Part shown: piece after piece, positions 27,230 to 36,789 of the stretch
Position numbering within the stretch: position 1 is the stretch's first letter
How the letters are laid out: each line of letters starts with the position of its first letter
Source: Aliisedimentitalea scapharcae
GTDB taxonomy: Bacteria; Pseudomonadota; Alphaproteobacteria; Rhodobacterales; Rhodobacteraceae
Direction of reading: 5' to 3'
Length of the DNA: 64,000 nt
Assembly: GCF_045277565.1 (NCBI RefSeq)
Contig: NZ_CP123585.1
Coordinates: 190,969 to 254,968 of the forward strand
Notes under the pieces: model-generated
Seen by the model: the letters and a program-made list of their open reading frames with translations, nothing else
The model's database searches: none
Told to the model about the DNA's origin: nothing
Translations under genes and position numbers: made by a program

Positions 27230-27877
27230 ATGGACGTTGAACTGATGCTGAAGGTCTATCCCTTCTTTCTGGAGGCGGCCTGGATCACCATTCTGTTGTC
27301 GGTCCTCACAGCTATTCTGGGTCTGATCTGCGGGGCATTGGGGGTCGCGGCGCGGCTGTCGCGCTTTGCGGTGTTGCGGTTCATCGGCGCTGCCTATGTC
27401 AGCGTGTTCCGCGGCACGCCTGCATTGATCCAACTGTTCATTCTCTATTTCGGTGGGCCGCAGATCGGCATTCAGCTGGATGCCTTTGAGGCCGGGGTAA
27501 TCGGGCTGGGCGTCAATGCCGGGGCCTATATGACCGAAACCATCCGCGGCGCAATCATCGCCATCGACAAAGGCCAGCGCGAGGCCGCCCGCACCCTGGG
27601 CCTGAGCCAGTGGCAGGGCATGTACCGGGTGATCCTGCCGCAGGCCGCCCGTCTGATGGTTCGCCCGCTTGGGGTCAACTTGAACATGCTGGTAAAGTCC
27701 ACCGCGCTGGTGGCCGCCATTTCGGTGATCGAGCTGACCTATACCGCGCAGCGTTATATCGGGTCGACGTACAAGCCTTTTGAAATGTTCCTGCTGGCCG
27801 GGATTCTCTACATGATCATCATCTCTGTGGTGGGCCGGGGCGTTGCCTGGGTCGACCGCAAAGTCCAGATCACCTGA
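27230..27877 (+). CDS. Amino acid ABC transporter permease (His/Glu/Gln type)
   Basis: A 215-residue inner membrane permease with about five hydrophobic segments. The coupling-helix EAA loop is REAARTLGLSQWQGMYRVILPQA near residues 123-145. It pairs with the permease at 27896 to form the membrane channel of a polar amino acid ABC importer. Spacing to the next gene is 18 bases. Confidence 0.9.
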   Translation: MDVELMLKVYPFFLEAAWITILLSVLTAILGLICGALGVAARLSRFAVLRFIGAAYVSVFRGTPALIQLFILYFGGPQIGIQLDAFEAGVIGLGVNAGAYMTETIRGAIIAIDKGQREAARTLGLSQWQGMYRVILPQAARLMVRPLGVNLNMLVKSTALVAAISVIELTYTAQRYIGSTYKPFEMFLLAGILYMIIISVVGRGVAWVDRKVQIT

Positions 27878-27895
27878 TCGGGAAAGGAAAGACAG

Positions 27896-28552
27896 ATGGG
27901 TCTCGATTTTTCGATTATTCCCAAATACCTGGACGTTGTCCTGCTGGGCTGTGCCTGGACCATCGGCATCACCGTAGCTGCGGCGATCCTCAGCTTTTTC
28001 GGGGGTATCGTCTTTGCGGTGGTCTCGCTGTATGCGCCCTGGATCATCCGCCAGCCGTTTCGCCTGATCGAATGGGTGTTCATGGGCACACCGCTGTTGC
28101 TGCAGCTGTTCCTGATCTATTTCGGTCTGGTGCAGATCGGCATTGACCTGCCGGCATTCGTGGCCGGGATCATCGGGCTGGGGCTGCATTTTGCGGTCTA
28201 TAATTCCGAACTGATCCAGACCGCTATCCTGGCGGTGGACAAAGGCCAGATGGAGGCAGCCCGAACCATGGGGCTGAGCCGGGGCCAGGCGTTGCGCAAG
28301 GTGGTGATCCCCCAGGCGGTGCGCGATGTGATCCCCCCTATTGGCAACAACATGATCGCCCTGCTCAAGGACAGCGCCCTGGTGTCGGTGATTGGCGTCA
28401 GCGAGCTGACCCTGTCGGCCCAGCGGGTCATCGGCAAGACCTATCGCCCGTTCGAATTCTACATGCTGGCGGCCGCCTGCTACTATGTCATCAATCTTTG
28501 CATGGAATGGGTGCAGCGCAAGATCGAGCGCCGCATCTCCATATCCCGTTGA
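27896..28552 (+). CDS. Amino acid ABC transporter permease
   Basis: A 218-residue permease, homologous in type to its neighbour, with the EAA loop MEAARTMGLSRGQALRKV near residues 118-135 and an inner VIPPIGNNMIALLKDSAL segment. It is the second half of the heterodimeric channel. The ATPase gene starts 15 bases after its stop. Confidence 0.9.
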   Translation: MGLDFSIIPKYLDVVLLGCAWTIGITVAAAILSFFGGIVFAVVSLYAPWIIRQPFRLIEWVFMGTPLLLQLFLIYFGLVQIGIDLPAFVAGIIGLGLHFAVYNSELIQTAILAVDKGQMEAARTMGLSRGQALRKVVIPQAVRDVIPPIGNNMIALLKDSALVSVIGVSELTLSAQRVIGKTYRPFEFYMLAAACYYVINLCMEWVQRKIERRISISR

Positions 28553-28567
28553 GCGAGCGAGGCTCTC

Positions 28568-29338
28568 ATGACCGAACAGACAGCATTTGTTGAAATCCGC
28601 CACGCCCAGAAATCCTTTGGTACCCTGGAGGTTCTGAAAGACATCAGCCTGAGTGTTGATCGGGGCCAGATCGTCGGCATCATCGGGTCGTCCGGGTCCG
28701 GCAAATCCACCCTATTGCGGGCGATCAATGATCTGGACCCTCTGACCGGCGGCGAAGTCTGGCTGGACGGGGTGCAGGTGAACAAGAAACTACCCCATCG
28801 CCAGTACGAAAAGCACATCAACGAGATGCGCCAGCAAGTCGGCATGGTGTTTCAGCATTTCAACTTGTTCCCGCATATGACCGCCCGCGAAAACGTCACC
28901 ATGGCACCGATGATGCTGAAAGGGTTGTCCAAAGACGCGGCAAACAGACTGGCCGAGGAGCAACTGGACCATGTCGGAATGCTGGAGCGGATCGACTATT
29001 ACCCCTCGCAGCTGTCGGGCGGCCAGAAGCAACGGGTGGCGATTGCCCGGGCGCTGGCGATGAAACCCAAGCTGATGTTGTTTGACGAAGCGACATCGGC
29101 GCTGGACCCTGAGCTGGTGGAAGAGGTGAACCAGGTGATGCGCAAACTGGCGCAGGAACATATGACCATGATCATCGTCACCCACGAGATGGATTTTGCC
29201 GCTTCGGTCTGTGACCGGGTGCTGTTCATGGACAAGGGCGTTGTGGTCGAAGAAGGCCCACCCGAGGTGCTGTTCCGCAATCCGTCCCGGGATCGCACCC
29301 GGGAATTTCTCCGCAAACACATCGAGGCCGCACAGTGA
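28568..29338 (+). CDS. Amino acid ABC transporter ATP-binding protein (GlnQ type)
   Basis: A 256-residue ABC ATPase. Walker A is GSSGSGKST (about residues 37-45), the signature is LSGGQKQRVAIARAL near 150 and Walker B is LMLFDEATSALDPE near 170. A His switch is in IVTHEMDFA near 210. It drives the importer of the two permeases. Its stop overlaps the start of the aminotransferase gene by four bases, coupling transport and catabolism. Confidence 0.92.
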   Translation: MTEQTAFVEIRHAQKSFGTLEVLKDISLSVDRGQIVGIIGSSGSGKSTLLRAINDLDPLTGGEVWLDGVQVNKKLPHRQYEKHINEMRQQVGMVFQHFNLFPHMTARENVTMAPMMLKGLSKDAANRLAEEQLDHVGMLERIDYYPSQLSGGQKQRVAIARALAMKPKLMLFDEATSALDPELVEEVNQVMRKLAQEHMTMIIVTHEMDFAASVCDRVLFMDKGVVVEEGPPEVLFRNPSRDRTREFLRKHIEAAQ

Positions 29339-30687
29339 GCGACGACACTTATCTGTTCTACCAGTCCCGCAACCCGCGCCCGTTTCTGGATCATGGCGAC
29401 GGCATCTATCTGATCGACGAGACCGGCAAACGCTATATCGACGGATCGTCTGGTGCGATGGTGTCCAACATCGGCCATTCCAACCCCCGGGTTCTGGCCA
29501 AGATCAAGGCCCAGATGGACAAGGCCACCTTTGGGTATCGGCTGCATTTCCGCACCCATCCGTCCGAGGATCTGGCCGCCAAGACCGTGGCCATGACGCC
29601 AGAGGGGCTGGACCGGGTGTTCTTTGTCTCTGGCGGGTCCGAAGCGGTCGAAAGCGCGGTGAAACTGGCCCGGCAATATGCGCTGACCCAGGGGCAGGAG
29701 ACGCGATACAAGGTGATATCGCGGTTCCCCTCCTATCATGGTTGTACCTTTGGAGCGCTGGATCTGACCGGTTATGACCCGCTGCGCGAACCCTTTGCTC
29801 CGATGCTGGAAGGGATGCCCAAGATCGACGCCCCGGCTACTTATTTGGACCGTGACAACCTGAGCGAAGAAGACCGCGGTCTGAAATATGCCAACCTGCT
29901 GCGCGACAAGATCCTGGAGGAGGGGGCTGAAAACGTTCTGGCCTTTGTGATGGAGCCGGTGGGCGGCGCGTCAACCGGGGCGCTTGTGGCGCCGGACAGC
30001 TACTATGGCCGCATCCGCGAGATCTGCGATGAATTCGGGGTGCTGCTGATCTATGACGAGGTGATGACCGGGGCCGGTCGCACCGGTAAATTCTTGGCTG
30101 CTGAACATTGGGGCATCACCCCTGATATCGTCGCCATGTCCAAAGGGTTCGGTGCGGGATACGCACCGCTGGGGGCGGTGGTTGCCCAGGCACGGCTGGT
30201 CGAACCGGTGCTGGATGCCGGTGGATTTCTGCATGGGTTCACCTATGCCGGCAATCCATTGGCCTGTTCCGCCGGATTGGCGGTGCTGGAAGAGATGGAA
30301 GACCAGGGCCTGATCGACAATGCCGCCCGCATGGGCGAGGTGCTGATGGGCGAACTGCGCGCGCTGATGGAACGTTATCCCTTTATCGGCGATGTGCGCG
30401 GCAAAGGGCTGTTGACGGCCTTTGAATTCGTCGCCGACCGCAACACGATGGAACCGCTGGACCCGAGTTTGAACGCCTATGACCGGCTGGTCGAACTGGC
30501 CTATGAGCGGGGGCTGATCATCTATTCGCGCCGCACCCGGGGCGGGACCGCGGGCGATCACTTTCTGATCGCGCCACCACTGATCATCACCCCCGACCAG
30601 ATTGCCGAAATGATGGTGATCCTGCGCGACGCCCTGGACGCATTTGCGCTCGAAACTGGCCTGCCGGTGGGAAAGGCTGCGGCATGA
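29335..30687 (+). CDS. Class III aminotransferase, probable beta-amino acid (YodT-like) transaminase
   Basis: A 450-residue class III PLP aminotransferase. K270 in AMSKGFGAG binds PLP, D241 in IYDEV contacts the ring, and SGGSEAVESA near 100 binds the phosphate. The first enzyme after the transporter, it starts inside the ATPase stop. Its neighbours are CoA-transferase A and B, an M20 deacylase and thiolase. The set YodT-YodS-YodR-YodQ of Bacillus subtilis has the same families and approximate lengths. This supports action on a beta-amino acid, giving a 3-keto acid; N6-acetyl-beta-lysine is the best candidate. The reaction itself is an inference. Confidence 0.87.
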   Translation: MSDDTYLFYQSRNPRPFLDHGDGIYLIDETGKRYIDGSSGAMVSNIGHSNPRVLAKIKAQMDKATFGYRLHFRTHPSEDLAAKTVAMTPEGLDRVFFVSGGSEAVESAVKLARQYALTQGQETRYKVISRFPSYHGCTFGALDLTGYDPLREPFAPMLEGMPKIDAPATYLDRDNLSEEDRGLKYANLLRDKILEEGAENVLAFVMEPVGGASTGALVAPDSYYGRIREICDEFGVLLIYDEVMTGAGRTGKFLAAEHWGITPDIVAMSKGFGAGYAPLGAVVAQARLVEPVLDAGGFLHGFTYAGNPLACSAGLAVLEEMEDQGLIDNAARMGEVLMGELRALMERYPFIGDVRGKGLLTAFEFVADRNTMEPLDPSLNAYDRLVELAYERGLIIYSRRTRGGTAGDHFLIAPPLIITPDQIAEMMVILRDALDAFALETGLPVGKAAA

Positions 30688-31376
30688 AGCTTCCGGACAA
30701 ACGATGCAGTATTGAATCTGCGATTTCACGAATCCGGGACGGGTCCACGGTGATGGTGGGTGGCTTTGGTGTGCCGGGCACGCCGATGACGCTGATCCGG
30801 GCGCTGGTCGAGCATGGCGCGCGCGATCTGACGGTGATCAAGAATGATGCCAATGAACCGGATCTGGGCATCGACCATCTTCTGCAAAGCGGCCAGGTGT
30901 CGCGGCTGATCACCACCCATCTGGGGCTGAATAGCCATGCCATTGCGCTGATGAACGAAGGGCGCATTCAGGTTGAATTCAACGCGCAGGGCATTTTGGC
31001 CGAACGTATCCGCGCCGGGGGCGCGGGGATTGGTGCCGTGCTGAGCGATATCGGCATCGGCACCGAGCTGGCCGAAGGAAAACAAGTGGTCGAGGTGGCG
31101 GGCAAGCCGCATCTGGTGGAAACCGCCCTGCGCGCTGATGTGGCGCTGATCCATGCGGATCAGGCCGACACGTTTGGCAATTTGACCTATGCCGCCACCG
31201 CGCAGAATTTCAACCCGTTGATGGCCATGGCCGCGGATGGCGTGATTGCCGAGGCGGAAACCGTGCTTTTGCCTGGCGGCTTGGATGCCAACCAGATCCA
31301 CACCACCGGGGTATTTATCGATTACCTTGTCGAACTGACTGATCTGTCTGAGGAATACGCCGTTGTCCAACGCTAG
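30684..31376 (+). CDS. 3-oxoacid CoA-transferase subunit A (YodS-like)
   Basis: A 230-residue CoA-transferase family I alpha subunit. The N-terminal VMVGGFGVPGTP loop binds CoA, and the C-terminal AEAETVLLPGGLDANQIHTTGVFID is typical. It pairs with the next gene. The stop of the aminotransferase overlaps its ATG. The heterodimer would activate a 3-keto acid, using another acyl-CoA as donor; acetoacetate- or succinyl-CoA-type exchange is the family norm. In this operon the 3-keto acid would come from the aminotransferase. Confidence 0.9.
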   Translation: MKLPDKRCSIESAISRIRDGSTVMVGGFGVPGTPMTLIRALVEHGARDLTVIKNDANEPDLGIDHLLQSGQVSRLITTHLGLNSHAIALMNEGRIQVEFNAQGILAERIRAGGAGIGAVLSDIGIGTELAEGKQVVEVAGKPHLVETALRADVALIHADQADTFGNLTYAATAQNFNPLMAMAADGVIAEAETVLLPGGLDANQIHTTGVFIDYLVELTDLSEEYAVVQR

Positions 31377-32016
31377 AGACCGGATGATCGCCCGTGCTGC
31401 GCGCGAAATTGCCCCGGGGATGGTGGTCAATCTGGGGATTGGCCTGCCGACGCGGGTGATCAATCACCTGCCTGCCGATTTCCCGGTGTGTCTGCACACC
31501 GAAAACGGCATGACTGGTATCGGACCGACCCTGGCCGCCGACCACGCCGACCGCAATCTGATCGATGCAGGCGGCGCCTATGTGTCGACAGTTCCGGGGT
31601 CGGCGTTCTTTGACAGCGCCACAAGCTTTGCCATGGTGCGGTCGGGGCGGTTGGACCTGACCATGCTGGGCGCGTTCGAGGTGGGGGCCAATGGCGATCT
31701 GGCCAACTGGAAGATTCCCGGCAAATTCAGCCCCGGCGTCGGCGGCGGCATCGAGCTGGCGCAAAAGGCGCGCCGGGTGATGGTGCTGACCACCCATACC
31801 GACCGCGCCGGAAACCCCAAGCTCAAGGCCGCATGTGAACTGCCGCTGACCGCGCGTGGATGCGTGGCGCGGGTGTTTACGGAAATGGCGGTGATCGACA
31901 TCACACCTCAGGGCTATGCGCTGATCGAAATCGCCGACGGCGTGGATGTTCAGGACGTGATCGCCGCCACCGGGGCGCCGCTGCATCTGCCCGACGCGGC
32001 CTTGCCAACTTTCTGA
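31363..32016 (+). CDS. 3-oxoacid CoA-transferase subunit B (YodR-like)
   Basis: A 217-residue beta subunit. The catalytic Glu is E47 in HTENGMTGIGP, the TENG variant of the SENG motif; it forms the glutamyl-CoA intermediate. VVNLGIGLPT near residue 22 is the typical N-terminal loop. The TTG at 31363, inside the previous gene, is preceded by GAGGAA and gives the best start; ATG 31384 is the alternative. It overlaps subunit A by 14 bases, so the subunits are made in equal amounts. Confidence 0.9.
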   Translation: MSNARDRMIARAAREIAPGMVVNLGIGLPTRVINHLPADFPVCLHTENGMTGIGPTLAADHADRNLIDAGGAYVSTVPGSAFFDSATSFAMVRSGRLDLTMLGAFEVGANGDLANWKIPGKFSPGVGGGIELAQKARRVMVLTTHTDRAGNPKLKAACELPLTARGCVARVFTEMAVIDITPQGYALIEIADGVDVQDVIAATGAPLHLPDAALPTF

Positions 32017-32024
32017 GGGATCTC

Positions 32025-33317
32025 ATGCAAGACGACCTGAACACCAACCTGTGTAACGCCGTGGATGCGGCCTTTGACCAGCAGGTGCAGTTTCTCTCGG
32101 ACCTGACGGCACATCCGTCGATCCGGGGAAACGAACAATCTGCGCAGGCATTCATGGCAACGACGCTGAGCGAGCGGGGGTACGAATTGGACCGCTGGCA
32201 GATCGACGTGGCCGAGATCAGCCATCTGCCCGGGTTCTCTCCGGTGATCGGTGACTATGAGGACGCGGTGAATGTGGTCGGCACCCATCGGTCCCGGACT
32301 CAGTCAGGCCGGTCGCTGATCCTGAACGGTCACATCGACGTCGTGCCCGCTGGGCCGCTGGACATGTGGGACAGCCCGCCGTTTGAACCGCGGGTCGAAG
32401 ACGGTTGGCTGTATGGTCGGGGCGGTGGCGACATGAAGGCGGGGCTGGCATCGAACCTGTTTGCGCTGGATGCGCTGGCGGCCTGTGGGCTGGCCCCGGG
32501 AGGCGATGTGTTTGTCCAATCCGTGGTCGAAGAGGAATGCACCGGCAATGGCGCGCTGGCCTGTCTGGCGCGCGGTTATGCTGCCGATGCGGCGCTGATC
32601 CCCGAGCCGTTTTCCGAACATCTGGTCACCGCCCAGCTGGGGGTGATCTGGTTCCAGGTGCATCTGCGTGGTCGCCCGACCCATGTGGCCTATGCCGGCA
32701 GCGGCGCCAATGCGATCGAGGCGGCCTTTCCCCTGATCCGCGCGCTGCACGAGATGGAACACCGCTGGAACGCCGCCGAACACCGCCCCGCCGACTATGC
32801 CCATATGGATCACGCGCTGAATCTGAATCTGGGCAAGATCGAAGGCGGCGACTGGACCAGCTCGGTTCCGGCGTGGGCGGTATTTGACGTGCGTATGGCG
32901 ATCTTTCCGGGCCAATCCATCGAGGCGGCCAAGACCGAGATCGAACAGGTCATTCTGGACGCGGCGCGCGACAATGACTTTCTGCGCAATTCCCTGCCCG
33001 AGATCGTCTATCACGGATTCCACGCCGAAGGTTATGCGCTGTCACAGGACAGTTCGGCCAAGGCGCAATCCGCCATCGCGGCGCTGGATCAGGCGCATCA
33101 GGCTGCAACGGGCGAGGCATTGGTGCGCGAGGCAATCACCGCCACCACCGATGCGCGGTTCTTTGGACTTTATGCCGATACGCCTGCGTTGGTCTATGGC
33201 CCCCGCGCCGAGGCCATTCACGGGTTCAACGAACGGGTTGAACTGGAGAGCATGCGCCGGGTGACCAAGGCCACGGCGATGTTCATCGCCGATTGGTGCG
33301 GCGTTGAAACCATCTAA
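32025..33317 (+). CDS. M20-family deacylase (ArgE/DapE, YodQ-like)
   Basis: A 430-residue zinc amidohydrolase. Ligands and catalytic residues: LNGHIDVVP (His, Asp), [10 protein letters not shown] (Asp), [11 protein letters not shown] (Glu-Glu) and the C-terminal AIHGFNE (His). Length equals that of B. subtilis YodQ (436). ATG 32025 is chosen after GAGGGATCT and 8 bases past the stop of CoA-transferase B; the frame is open further upstream but lies inside that gene. In the proposed pathway it would remove the acetyl group of 4-acetamidobutyrate or of an acylated amino acid. Substrate not shown by sequence. Confidence 0.87.
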   Translation: MQDDLNTNLCNAVDAAFDQQVQFLSDLTAHPSIRGNEQSAQAFMATTLSERGYELDRWQIDVAEISHLPGFSPVIGDYEDAVNVVGTHRSRTQSGRSLILNGHIDVVPAGPLDMWDSPPFEPRVEDGWLYGRGGGDMKAGLASNLFALDALAACGLAPGGDVFVQSVVEEECTGNGALACLARGYAADAALIPEPFSEHLVTAQLGVIWFQVHLRGRPTHVAYAGSGANAIEAAFPLIRALHEMEHRWNAAEHRPADYAHMDHALNLNLGKIEGGDWTSSVPAWAVFDVRMAIFPGQSIEAAKTEIEQVILDAARDNDFLRNSLPEIVYHGFHAEGYALSQDSSAKAQSAIAALDQAHQAATGEALVREAITATTDARFFGLYADTPALVYGPRAEAIHGFNERVELESMRRVTKATAMFIADWCGVETI

Positions 33318-33327
33318 AGGAATACCA

Positions 33328-34503
33328 ATGCGCCAAGCCGTCATTGTCTCGACTGCCCGTACCCCGATGGCCAAGGCCTATCGCGGTGCGTTCAATAACC
33401 TCGAAGTGCCCAGCCTGGCCGCTCCTGCGGTGCGCGCGGCTGTTGATCGCGCCGGGATCGACGGGGGCGCAATCGAAGAGGTCGTCTTTGGGTCGGCCCT
33501 GACCCAGGGGTCGGCAGGGATCAACGTGGCCCGACACATTGCCCAGGCGGCGGGCTTGCCAGACAGCGTGGCAGGGGCCACCGTGGACCGGCAATGCGCC
33601 TCGGGCCTGAACGCCATCGCCATTGCCACGCATATGGTGCAGGGCGAAGGGGTTGAGGTGGCGCTGGCGGGCGGGGTCGACAGTATCTCGCTGGTGCAGA
33701 ACGCCCAGTGGAACGGCCACCGCTATCGCGATCCGACCGTGGCGGATGCCTATTACTTGGCGATGCTGGACACCGCCGAAGTGGTGGCAGATCGCTATGG
33801 CGTCAGCCGCGCGGACCAGGATGCCTATGCGCTGCGCAGCCAGCAGCGCACTGCCCGGGCGCAGGACCAGGGGCTGTTTGCCAAAGAAATCGTGCCCGTC
33901 GAGGCGGTCAAACTGGTCACTGACAAGGCCACCGGTGATACACACGAACAGCAGGTACGGCTGACACGGGACGAATGCAATCGCCCTGGGACCACAGCCC
34001 AGGGGTTGGCGGCGCTGACACCTGTGCGTGGCGAGGACAAGACCGTGACCGCTGGCAACGCCAGCCAGCTGTCGGATGGTGCTGCGGCGCTGGTGGTGAT
34101 GGAAGCCGCAGAGGCCGCCCGCCGTGGGTTGGAACCGCTGGGCGCGTTGCGTGGATTTGCAGTGGCCGGAGTCGCGCCCGACGAAATGGGCATCGGCCCC
34201 GTGGTCGCCGTGCCGCGCCTGTTGCAGCGTGCGGGGCTGGGCGTGGCGGACATTGACCTGTGGGAAATCAACGAGGCCTTTGCCGCGCAACTGCTTTATT
34301 GCCGCGATCATCTGGATATCCCCGACGACCGGCTGAATGTGAACGGCGGCGCGATTTCCATTGGTCATCCCTATGGTATGTCCGGCGCGCGTATGGTCGG
34401 CCATGTCCTGCTGGAAGGGCAGCGCCGCAAGGCGAAATGGGCCGTCGTCTCTATGTGTGTCGGCGGCGGCCAGGGAGCCGCCGGGCTGGTCGAAATATTC
34501 TGA
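33328..34503 (+). CDS. Acetyl-CoA acyltransferase (thiolase)
   Basis: A 391-residue thiolase. The acylation Cys is C90 in DRQCASGLN, the catalytic His is H347 in ISIGHPYG, and the second Cys is C377 in SMCVGGGQG. It splits a 3-ketoacyl-CoA into acetyl-CoA and a shortened acyl-CoA. ATG 33328 has AAAGGAA upstream and starts 10 bases after the deacylase stop. Placement after the CoA-transferase supports cleavage of the activated keto acid, for example to 4-acetamidobutyryl-CoA. Confidence 0.93.
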   Translation: MRQAVIVSTARTPMAKAYRGAFNNLEVPSLAAPAVRAAVDRAGIDGGAIEEVVFGSALTQGSAGINVARHIAQAAGLPDSVAGATVDRQCASGLNAIAIATHMVQGEGVEVALAGGVDSISLVQNAQWNGHRYRDPTVADAYYLAMLDTAEVVADRYGVSRADQDAYALRSQQRTARAQDQGLFAKEIVPVEAVKLVTDKATGDTHEQQVRLTRDECNRPGTTAQGLAALTPVRGEDKTVTAGNASQLSDGAAALVVMEAAEAARRGLEPLGALRGFAVAGVAPDEMGIGPVVAVPRLLQRAGLGVADIDLWEINEAFAAQLLYCRDHLDIPDDRLNVNGGAISIGHPYGMSGARMVGHVLLEGQRRKAKWAVVSMCVGGGQGAAGLVEIF

Positions 34504-34513
34504 GGGGGTCATC

Positions 34514-35671
34514 ATGCCTGTGCTTTCATCCGATCAGGTTTCATCGTTGCTGGCGCTGCGCCACGACCTGCACCGTCGCCCCGAGGTGTCGGGCCAAGAG
34601 CAGGAAACCGCGGCGCGTATCACTGCCGAGCTGACGGTGTTGGGGGCGGATCGCCTGTGGCAGGGGTTGGGTGGGCATGGTGTCGCCGCCGAGTTCACCG
34701 GCGCAGGCGCGGGGCCGACCGTCCTGTTGCGCTGTGAGCTGGACGGGCTGCCGATCCGCGAGATTTCCGATCTGCCCTATCAGTCAGAGATCGAAGGCAG
34801 GGGGCATCTGTGCGGCCATGACGGCCATATGGTGTCTTTGCTGGGGGTTGCGATGGGGCTGGCCCGGCGGCCAGCCCGGGGACGGGTGATCCTGCTGTTC
34901 CAACCGGCCGAAGAAACCGGGGCCGGGGCGCAGGCGGTGATCGAGGACCCCCGCTGGCCGGAGATCCGCCCAGATTATGCTTTTGCCTATCACAATGTGC
35001 CGGGCCGCCCGTTGGGCGAAATCGGACTGCGCCCGGGGCCGGGCAATTGTGCCTCACGCGGGATGCAGATCACAATGGAGGGCAAAAGCTCGCATGCGGC
35101 CTTGCCCGAGGATGGGGTGTCGCCCGGTCCAGCCATGGCAGCGCTGATGACGTCGCTGCCGGGGCTCAGCCAGGGGCAGATCGGCGACCAGGATTTCGCG
35201 CTGGCGACCCTGACCCACGCGATGCTGGGAGAGCCGACTTTCGGCATCGCCCCGGCCGACGGAGAGCTTCGGGTGACGCTGCGGTCGATGACCAACGAAC
35301 GTATGGACCGCATGATGGCGGACGCTATGGCGCGGGTCGACCGTGTCACTTCCGGGCTATCCGTCAATGTACAGTGGCATGATGTGTTCCGCTCGGTGGT
35401 CAATGACCCCAAGGCCACAGCGATGGCCCGTACGGTCGCCAGTGTGCTGGGGCTGGCTGTGACCGACATGGAGATCCCGATGCGCTGGTCCGAAGATTTT
35501 GGCCGGATTGGCGACGATGGGGCGCAAGCAGCGCTGTTGTATGTGGGATCGGGTGTGGATCACCCCCAGCTGCACAACCCGGATTATGATTTCCCCGATG
35601 CGCTGGTGCCGGTGGTAACGGATCTGTTCTGTGCCCTGATTGACCAGCTGCTGGGCAGGGCCGTGGTGTGA
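34514..35671 (+). CDS. M20D-family amidohydrolase (hippurate/IAA-amino acid hydrolase type)
   Basis: A 385-residue metal-dependent amidohydrolase of the IAA-amino-acid/hippurate hydrolase type. The metal site is HLCGHDGHM (about residues 96-104) and FQPAEETGAGA near 130; the C-terminal HPQLHNPDYDF carries the last His. ATG 34514 has GAGGGGG upstream; open frame above lies within the thiolase gene. It gives the operon a second deacylase, so one of the two may act on the intact amidated substrate and the other on an intermediate. Which is which cannot be told. Confidence 0.88.
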   Translation: MPVLSSDQVSSLLALRHDLHRRPEVSGQEQETAARITAELTVLGADRLWQGLGGHGVAAEFTGAGAGPTVLLRCELDGLPIREISDLPYQSEIEGRGHLCGHDGHMVSLLGVAMGLARRPARGRVILLFQPAEETGAGAQAVIEDPRWPEIRPDYAFAYHNVPGRPLGEIGLRPGPGNCASRGMQITMEGKSSHAALPEDGVSPGPAMAALMTSLPGLSQGQIGDQDFALATLTHAMLGEPTFGIAPADGELRVTLRSMTNERMDRMMADAMARVDRVTSGLSVNVQWHDVFRSVVNDPKATAMARTVASVLGLAVTDMEIPMRWSEDFGRIGDDGAQAALLYVGSGVDHPQLHNPDYDFPDALVPVVTDLFCALIDQLLGRAVV

Positions 35672-36789
35672 GCGTGCCCGATCACGGTGTCCCTTCGTGG
35701 TGTACCATCCACCGCAATCGCATTTCGCGGAATCTGGAGCTGGCGCTGGGGCTGCTGCCCGCAGGCCGTCGGTTCTGTGCTGTGCTCAAGGCGGATGCCT
35801 ATGGGCATGGCATAGGTCAGGTGGTGCCGCTGGTGCAGGAACAGGGGGTCACCTGCATCGGCATCACCACAAACGCCGAGGCCCGCGCGGTGCGGGACAT
35901 GGGGTTTGACGGCGCGCTGATGCGTCTGCGGGCGGCCACCCCGCAGGAAATTCGCGCCGGTCAATCGGACCGGATCGAGGAACAGGTGGCCTCGGTCGCG
36001 ATGGCCCAACAGATGCGCGCGGATCTGGACGCGGGACACCACCATGCCCCGGTGCACCTGGCTCTGAACGCGGCGGGCATGTCGCGCGACGCGCTGGAAA
36101 TCGCTACCCCCGCCGGACAGGATGCCTGTGGCAGGATTCTGGAAGTCATGGGGTCGGAAGTTGCCGGGATCTGTACCCATTTTCCGTCCAATGAGCCGCC
36201 GGAGTTGCAGCAAAGCGCAGCCGTGTTTCAGCAGCAAGTGGGTTGGGTGATCGACAACAGCGACCTTTGCCGCGCGGATGTGGTGGTTCATGCGGGCAGC
36301 TCGTTGACCCTGGTATCCGGGGTGCAGATCGATACGGATATGTATCGCTGTGGTGCGATTCTTTATGGCATCCTGAGGCCCGATCTGGGGTTCTCCAGCA
36401 CCATGGACCTGGAGGCCCAGGTGGTCAGCCTTCAGCAGTATCCCGGCGGATCCAGCGTGGGTTATGACCGCGCCGGGCGTTTGGGGCAACCGCGTCTGCT
36501 TGCCTGCATCTCGATCGGCTATCAGAATGGCTTTCGGCGCTTGTCCGATGGGCAATCCGTGGTTTCCATCCGCAACGGCCTGGCGCCGGTCATTGGCAAA
36601 GTGTCGATGAATGCCATCGTGGCCGATGTCACCGATATCGAAGATGTCCGGATCGGTGACAGTGTCACCGTTATCGGTGGCCAAGGGCGCGCCCAGATCG
36701 CGCCGCCCCTGGCCGAAAGTCAGTTCCGCACGATCATGGCCGATCTTTACACCGATTGGGGGCAGCGCAATCACCGGGTCTACTGTTAA
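35668..36789 (+). CDS. Alanine-racemase-family PLP enzyme
   Basis: A 373-residue fold-type III PLP racemase. K41 in AVLKADAYGHG binds PLP. The second catalytic Tyr is probably the one in SSVGYDRAGRL, which replaces the usual SYG element of Alr, and ISIGYQNGF and GKVSMN are typical. The GTG start overlaps the upstream stop (GTGA). As the last gene of a catabolic operon it is more likely an amino acid racemase with a broad or special substrate than the cell-wall alanine racemase. Its role in the pathway is not obvious; it could bring the wrong enantiomer into the route. Confidence 0.82.
   Translation: MSVPDHGVPSWCTIHRNRISRNLELALGLLPAGRRFCAVLKADAYGHGIGQVVPLVQEQGVTCIGITTNAEARAVRDMGFDGALMRLRAATPQEIRAGQSDRIEEQVASVAMAQQMRADLDAGHHHAPVHLALNAAGMSRDALEIATPAGQDACGRILEVMGSEVAGICTHFPSNEPPELQQSAAVFQQQVGWVIDNSDLCRADVVVHAGSSLTLVSGVQIDTDMYRCGAILYGILRPDLGFSSTMDLEAQVVSLQQYPGGSSVGYDRAGRLGQPRLLACISIGYQNGFRRLSDGQSVVSIRNGLAPVIGKVSMNAIVADVTDIEDVRIGDSVTVIGGQGRAQIAPPLAESQFRTIMADLYTDWGQRNHRVYC

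Noticed and set aside
27209..28603. Minus-strand 464-residue frame rich in Asp, His and Gln
   Set aside because: Antisense to the two ABC permease genes; composition is the complement of hydrophobic codons.
33283..34515. Minus-strand 410-residue frame
   Set aside because: Antisense to the thiolase gene, which has all catalytic residues.
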